Assembly: GCA_031271065.1 (NCBI GenBank)
Contig: JAISWP010000130.1
Span: 1-9,486 of the forward strand
Source of the DNA: Synergistaceae bacterium
GTDB taxonomy: Bacteria > Synergistota > Synergistia > Synergistales > Synergistaceae
Length of the DNA: 9,486 nucleotides
Direction of reading: 5' to 3'
The notes below the pieces were generated by a model. That model was not told the origin of the DNA, made no database searches, and was given only the letters and a program-made list of their open reading frames with translations. Made by a program: the position numbers and the translations under genes. This document shows, piece by piece, positions 5,999-9,486 of this stretch; position 1 is the stretch's first letter; every line of letters starts with the position of its first letter.

Positions 5999-6376
5999 AT
6001 GAAAAGCAGGCACGCGGTAAGAGGAATGTCGTTCCATGCGTTTCACGGCGTCCAGGAGGTGGAGAGAGAACTCGGCCAGGTCTTTTCGGTGGACGTGGTA
6101 GTCGAGTTTGACGTGAACCCGGGCGACGACGTCCCCAATGCGGAACCGCTCATCAGGGACGCCGCCGTGTATGAGATAACGAGGAACGTCATGACCGAAA
6201 CGAAGTACAGGTCACTGACCAGCCTTGCCGAAAAGATAGCGCGCGACATATTCGCCAGCTTCGCTAAAATTACCGGCGCCTCGGTTTCTATCAGGAAAAA
6301 ACAGCTTTTCATACCTGGAAATGTGGACAGCACGCAGGTGGACGTCGAATGCAGCCGGGAGGATTTCGCCGGCTGA
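5999..6376 (+). CDS. folB: Dihydroneopterin aldolase-like T-fold protein
   Basis: 125 residues, usual FolB length. FolB cleaves 7,8-dihydroneopterin to 6-hydroxymethyl-dihydropterin and glycolaldehyde in folate synthesis, acting as a cytoplasmic ring-shaped oligomer. Family features: FHAFHGVQEVERELGQVFSV (12-31) with the conserved HG, E22 and GQ; D54 and Y58 in the AAVYEITRNV region; LAEKIA (76-81); and a strand with K100, the likely catalytic lysine, in SVSIRKKQ. Two departures stand out. The Glu that normally precedes this LAE motif and anchors the pterin ring is T74 (SLTSLAE instead of the usual LLExLAE), and the usual Pro after the catalytic Lys is K101. Start ATG 5999 has AAAGGAG at 5984-5990. 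pgi follows after 26 bases, so the two are probably co-transcribed. The fold is secure; the enzymatic activity is less so, and it may act on a different pterin or purine-like ligand. Confidence 0.8.
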   Translation: MKSRHAVRGMSFHAFHGVQEVERELGQVFSVDVVVEFDVNPGDDVPNAEPLIRDAAVYEITRNVMTETKYRSLTSLAEKIARDIFASFAKITGASVSIRKKQLFIPGNVDSTQVDVECSREDFAG

Positions 6377-6385
6377 GACCGTGAC

Positions 6386-6392
6386 TGGAGGT
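6386..6392 (+). promoter_or_regulatory. Shine-Dalgarno for pgi
   Basis: TGGAGGT ends 10 bases before ATG 6403 but only 1 base before an in-frame TTG at 6394. This favours the ATG. Confidence 0.6.
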
Positions 6393-6402
6393 ATTGTCTG
6401 AG

Positions 6403-7752
6403 ATGGGCGGACTTGGTATTTCATTTTCGTTCGGATGTTCCTCCGGACTCTCCAAGGGGTTCGGCAGCCGGCTGGCATCCCTCACCGAAGCTGTTTCGGA
6501 GGCGTCATCCTGGATAGAGGCCGGAGCTTCCTCGGGTCAGTCCGGCTTCGGCTGGTACGATCTGCCCGAGCAGGACACGTCCGGGATAGAGGATGCCGCA
6601 AGGTGGCTTTCGGGATACGAGGCGATAATACACGCGGGAATAGGCGGCTCGGCTCTGGGCAATCTGATGCTCCACCAGGCGCTCCTGCCGATGTATTTCA
6701 ACGAAAGGCCCGGCGTCCCGAAATTTTATCTCGCGGATAACCCGGACCCCGAAAAGACCGCGGCTATCCTCGAGATGGCGCGCGGCAGAAAAACGGCCCT
6801 TATAGGCGTGAGCAAGTCTGGCGCCACCGCCGAGACCATGTCGCAGTTCCTCTGGTTCCGCTCGAAGCTGGAAGGGATCGCGGACGGGGATATACTGGTC
6901 ATAACAGATCCCAGCGGCGGAGTGTTCCGCGCTTACGCGAACGCAGGCGGCTGCCGGTCTCTTGAGATACCCCCCTCCGTGGGAGGCAGGTTTTCCGTGC
7001 TGTCGGCCTGCGGTCTCGTCACCGCGGGAGCCCTCGGCGCCGATATAAGGGCGGTGCTCGAGGGCGCTTCCGAGATGAAAAATTTTCTTCGGGGGCGAAA
7101 ATCCCCGGAGGACAATCCCGCTCTCAAACTGGCGGCGGTGAGTTATCTCCACTCGATCGACGGACGGCCTATGACGGTATTGATGCCATATTCCAGCAGA
7201 CTCGAGACTTTTGCCGAGTGGTTCGCCCAGCTGTGGGGTGAGAGCGTCGGCAAGGACGGGGTCGGTTCGACGCCGGTCCGGGCGCTGGGGGCTATCGACC
7301 AGCACTCCCAGGTGCAGCTTTACACCGAGGGACCGGACGATAAACTCTACACGATAATCGGTCTGGATAGCCGCGGCGCCGAGGTGGAGCTTCCCGAGGT
7401 CACGGACGAATCTCTGTCGAGCCTGTCTTATCTGTCGGGCCGGAAACTCGGCGAGATGCTGGGATATGAGGCTGCCAGCACCGCGTCGGCCCTGGTGAAA
7501 GCGGGACGTCCGGTGGTGTGGATAGAACTCGGCAGGCTCGACCCCCGGACGCTGGGAGGGCTGATCTTCTTTTACGAATACACGACTGCCGCGGCGGGAA
7601 GGCTGCTTCGGATAAATCCCTTCGATCAGCCCGGAGTGGAGCAGGGGAAACGCTACACATACGGCATGATGGGACGGGAGGCCTATAAAGCCGACGCCGA
7701 GGAAGCTAACGAGCTCTTTAAAAAGGTGAAAAGCGGCGCTTTGAAAATCTGA
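6403..7752 (+). CDS. pgi: Glucose-6-phosphate isomerase
   Basis: 449 residues, the short form (about 450) found in Firmicutes and related bacteria rather than the 550-residue enterobacterial form. It interconverts glucose 6-phosphate and fructose 6-phosphate in glycolysis and gluconeogenesis, as a cytoplasmic dimer. Two SIS sugar-phosphate domains are seen. In the first are GIGGSALG (79-86) and the phosphate-binding GVSKSGATAET (135-145; often SKSGTTTET), then GGRFSVLSACGL (194-205). In the second, LWGESVGKDG contains the catalytic-type E280, AIDQHSQVQLY contains H301, and FDQPGVEQGKR (407-417) contains K416. All expected active-site residues are present. ATG 6403 is preferred on ribosome-site spacing; TTG 6394 would add three residues. 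It is downstream of folB with a 26-base gap and no separate promoter seen. Two weak hairpins lie after its stop. Confidence 0.96.
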   Translation: MGGLGISFSFGCSSGLSKGFGSRLASLTEAVSEASSWIEAGASSGQSGFGWYDLPEQDTSGIEDAARWLSGYEAIIHAGIGGSALGNLMLHQALLPMYFNERPGVPKFYLADNPDPEKTAAILEMARGRKTALIGVSKSGATAETMSQFLWFRSKLEGIADGDILVITDPSGGVFRAYANAGGCRSLEIPPSVGGRFSVLSACGLVTAGALGADIRAVLEGASEMKNFLRGRKSPEDNPALKLAAVSYLHSIDGRPMTVLMPYSSRLETFAEWFAQLWGESVGKDGVGSTPVRALGAIDQHSQVQLYTEGPDDKLYTIIGLDSRGAEVELPEVTDESLSSLSYLSGRKLGEMLGYEAASTASALVKAGRPVVWIELGRLDPRTLGGLIFFYEYTTAAAGRLLRINPFDQPGVEQGKRYTYGMMGREAYKADAEEANELFKKVKSGALKI

Positions 7753-7759
7753 CATTTGT

Positions 7760-7771
7760 TCTAAATTTAGA
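7760..7771. other. 12-base perfect palindrome after pgi
   Basis: TCTAAATTTAGA is perfectly self-complementary and begins 8 bases after the pgi stop, in otherwise GC-rich DNA. No family or function is recognised; it could be a protein-binding site or chance. Confidence 0.2.
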
Positions 7772-7791
7772 CCGCGCCTGGCAGGTTTGAT

Positions 7792-7817
7792 TTGAAAACC
7801 AGCGGCGGGCGGCGCTG
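7792..7817 (-). terminator. Weak candidate terminator for the minus-strand gene
   Basis: On the minus strand CAGCG pairs with CGCTG across an eight-base GC-rich loop, followed by GTTTTC. The stem is short and the T-run only four, so this is a weak candidate. It lies about 100 bases beyond the stop at 7915. Confidence 0.25.
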
Positions 7818-7824
7818 ATGCCGC

Positions 7825-7843
7825 GGGACATGGATGTCTTTTT
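7825..7843 (+). terminator. Weak candidate terminator for folB-pgi
   Basis: GGGACA pairs with TGTCTT (two G-T wobbles) around a TGGA loop, with TTTTT at 7839-7843 partly in the stem. It is 73 bases after the pgi stop in a convergent gap where a terminator is expected. The short stem makes it uncertain. Confidence 0.25.
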
Positions 7844-7914
7844 CCAGCGCACAGCGCCTGCCGTCTCTTTGAGCCGGCTGGGAGCAGGCTGATTTCAGGA
7901 TTATCTGATCAGAG

Positions 7915-9486
7915 TCACAGTCGGGGAGGGCAGGTGACGAGTCCTATATTCTGGTCTCCGTTCATGTAGACCGAGAAATCGCCTTTATACAGCCTGATGG
8001 CTTTGTGCCCGCCGTATTCGAAGGAGGAGCGCTCGAACCATTCCTCGTTGTAAATATTGTCCTTCTCCCCCTGAAAAACCGGCATGTAGTAGACCTCGTC
8101 GGTCTCGAGATCCGAGAAGAAGTGCGTGCCGTAGGACAGTTCTGGCATATGCCCGGTTCTGGGGATGCCCACTTCGACTATGCAGGCCACGTTCGATATC
8201 TCGTCGTACCGCACCGGCACTCCCAATTCCGGACTGCTCGATCCTACGCGTCCCGGCGCGACAAGGATGTACTTGTTCGGAGCGAGACTGCCGTTCATTT
8301 CGCCCAGCGCCCGCGCCACGCTCTGAAAATCCGTGCAGGACGAGTATATCTCCGGGTCCACGAATACCAGATAATTGATCGAGTCGCAGCTTCCGTCCGT
8401 GACCATGCGGTCCGCCATAAGTATCGTCTCGCACCCTTCCAGGGAGGGACATACCGACGAATCGCAGCACTCCTTTATCCAGAGGGGGCGGGCCTGAAGC
8501 AGTTCGAGGCGGTTTTCGAGAGGTTCGTATGAAAATTCTATGTCGGCGTATGTTCCCATCTTCTCCTGCAGGAGAGGCAAGAGCGCGGACATGGTTTTGA
8601 AGAACGGGGCGTGGGTTTTGGGGAAGGACTCGAAGGGCATGCAGACCTTTCCCTCCGCCGGCGAAAAGATGCTCATCTTGTCCAGGGAACCGAAGTAGCC
8701 CTGATTTTCGTCGTATATGTAAAGGCTCGCGTATGTGGAAAAATCCGGGTGATACCTGAACGCGTCCCGCCATACTTCCTTTATGTCTATCGTGGTCAGT
8801 TCCCCGCTCGCACGGTCTATGACGTGAAAGTGCTCCTGGGAGTGTTTCATTATCTTGTAAGCGCTGGAGCCTTCGGGACGGAGGTAGGGGTTGGTCAGGG
8901 AGTAGGTTCTGGCGTATCCTCTCTTCGTGCTCATCGTTCCGAGCCCGAAGACCATGCGTATGAGCCCGTCCTCCCTCTTTATCCTGGTGGTCCAGCGCCT
9001 CCCGTTGTAGGAAAAACCGACCCCGGCCGTGGTCGGGTAGTAACTGTCTTTCCGCCACCTTCCGGATATTCGCATGATCACGATCCCCATGAGATCGTCG
9101 GGGAGTCCGTGTCTTTTTCTGTAAATAGCCGCCTCGGGAAAATATGTGCGGGAATATACCCGCTTTATCTGGTGTTCGACCGCTTTGACCCGGGCTTCCA
9201 AAGATTCCTCGCCGTTCAGCAGGAAGGGAGACATATATTTTCCGCCGAAGGAGTATTTCAGAGAGTCTTCCAGTTTTGAACTGCTGCGGACGGCAATCGG
9301 GTCCCGCATTTCGGCCAGGAAGCCGTACAAGGCTCCGGTCACCCGCTCCGGCAGACTGGCCTTGAGAAATTCCGCCTCCAATTCCTCCGGCGGGGCGTTT
9401 TTTATGAGGTCGCCCAGATTCGGTATTTTCGATATGAAATCCTCGAACACGCTGGTCCCTATGTATCTCGATCGGGGCAGCACCAC
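7915..9486 (-). CDS. PEP/pyruvate-binding (PPDK N-terminal domain) protein, C-terminal 523 residues
   Basis: Partial gene: it reads on the minus strand and is open to the window edge, so the true start lies beyond 9486. Residue numbers count from the edge. DPIAVRSSSKLEDS (62-75, with R67) and the helix after it match the ATP-grasp-like nucleotide-binding domain of PEP synthase and pyruvate phosphate dikinase. DIEFSYE (315-321) and LLQARPLW (329-336) are its closing motifs, with E317, Q331 and R333 the expected ligand residues. Neither the swivelling phosphohistidine domain nor the PEP/pyruvate TIM barrel follows. Instead about 185 residues carry PGRVGSSSPELGVPVRYDEI (411-430) and SYGTHFFSDL (451-460), a domain of unknown function I recall from similar PEP/pyruvate-binding proteins, usually as GPGRWGSSDPWLGIP. 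A Cys cluster (C340, C341, C346, C352) lies between the two parts. It probably binds ATP or a phosphorylated ligand, but classic PEP synthesis is not expected. Confidence 0.85.
   Translation of the reverse strand: MVLPRSRYIGTSVFEDFISKIPNLGDLIKNAPPEELEAEFLKASLPERVTGALYGFLAEMRDPIAVRSSSKLEDSLKYSFGGKYMSPFLLNGEESLEARVKAVEHQIKRVYSRTYFPEAAIYRKRHGLPDDLMGIVIMRISGRWRKDSYYPTTAGVGFSYNGRRWTTRIKREDGLIRMVFGLGTMSTKRGYARTYSLTNPYLRPEGSSAYKIMKHSQEHFHVIDRASGELTTIDIKEVWRDAFRYHPDFSTYASLYIYDENQGYFGSLDKMSIFSPAEGKVCMPFESFPKTHAPFFKTMSALLPLLQEKMGTYADIEFSYEPLENRLELLQARPLWIKECCDSSVCPSLEGCETILMADRMVTDGSCDSINYLVFVDPEIYSSCTDFQSVARALGEMNGSLAPNKYILVAPGRVGSSSPELGVPVRYDEISNVACIVEVGIPRTGHMPELSYGTHFFSDLETDEVYYMPVFQGEKDNIYNEEWFERSSFEYGGHKAIRLYKGDFSVYMNGDQNIGLVTCPPRL

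Noticed and set aside
6505..7755. 416-residue open frame on the minus strand opposite pgi
   Set aside because: It is a shadow of pgi in GC-rich DNA. Its translation has no recognisable motif, whereas the plus strand has every PGI active-site block.
7753..7914. Possible small gene or RNA in the convergent gap
   Set aside because: I found no frame with a start and ribosome site and no strong structure, only weak hairpins and a short palindrome.
8611..9279. 222-residue plus-strand frame opposite the PEP/pyruvate-binding gene
   Set aside because: The minus strand carries the PPDK-type motifs; this is its shadow.
1..9486. CRISPR array, insertion sequence, prophage, toxin-antitoxin or tRNA
   Set aside because: No repeat-spacer pattern, transposase, phage protein or cloverleaf was seen on either strand; the genes are housekeeping types with a uniform style.

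Overview
The window is bacterial, GC-rich and almost fully coding. The Ile codon ATA and Arg codon AGG are frequent, and TTG and GTG starts are used. The tail of a probable DNA polymerase III delta' gene, then ricT and ftsY, then a DUF4416 gene next to purB, suggests an anaerobic lineage such as Synergistota. That placement is inference from gene content and style, not from a search.

Region 1 (1-5511, + strand) is a tightly packed run: the 3' end of a probable holB, ricT (PSP1/Ric complex subunit), ftsY (SRP receptor GTPase), an unrecognised protein with PAS-like features, a DUF4416 protein, and purB (adenylosuccinate lyase). Neighbours overlap by 29, 17, 17 and 4 bases, and only ricT-ftsY is separated (21 bases). 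This points to one transcript with translational coupling. It ends in a hairpin plus T-run that begins at the purB stop codon. The genes serve replication, RNA processing and gene regulation, protein targeting and purine synthesis, so the shared theme is growth rather than one pathway.

Region 2 (5512-5959, + strand) is a self-contained unit. It has a good sigma-70-type promoter (TTGACT-N17-TAAGAT) flanked and overlapped by two dyad-symmetric sequences. A small YruB/NrdH-type glutaredoxin with a CPWC centre follows, then a strong 13-bp intrinsic terminator.

Region 3 (5999-7752, + strand) holds a dihydroneopterin aldolase (FolB)-like T-fold protein and glucose-6-phosphate isomerase (pgi), 26 bases apart. 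No convincing promoter lies between the upstream terminator and folB, so these genes may depend on read-through or attenuation. The FolB-like protein appears to lack the usual pterin-anchoring Glu.

Region 4 (7753-7914) is a short convergent intergenic gap with weak hairpins. Region 5 (7915-9486, - strand) is the C-terminal 523 residues of a gene that continues beyond the window. It encodes a PEP/pyruvate-binding (PPDK N-terminal, ATP-grasp-like) protein that lacks the phosphohistidine and TIM-barrel domains and instead ends in a conserved domain of unknown function.

I saw no tRNA, rRNA, CRISPR array, insertion sequence or prophage gene. Most of the window is housekeeping DNA. The points most worth following are the uncharacterised ftsY-purB interval, the altered FolB active site, the glutaredoxin control region and the non-catalytic PEP/pyruvate-binding protein.
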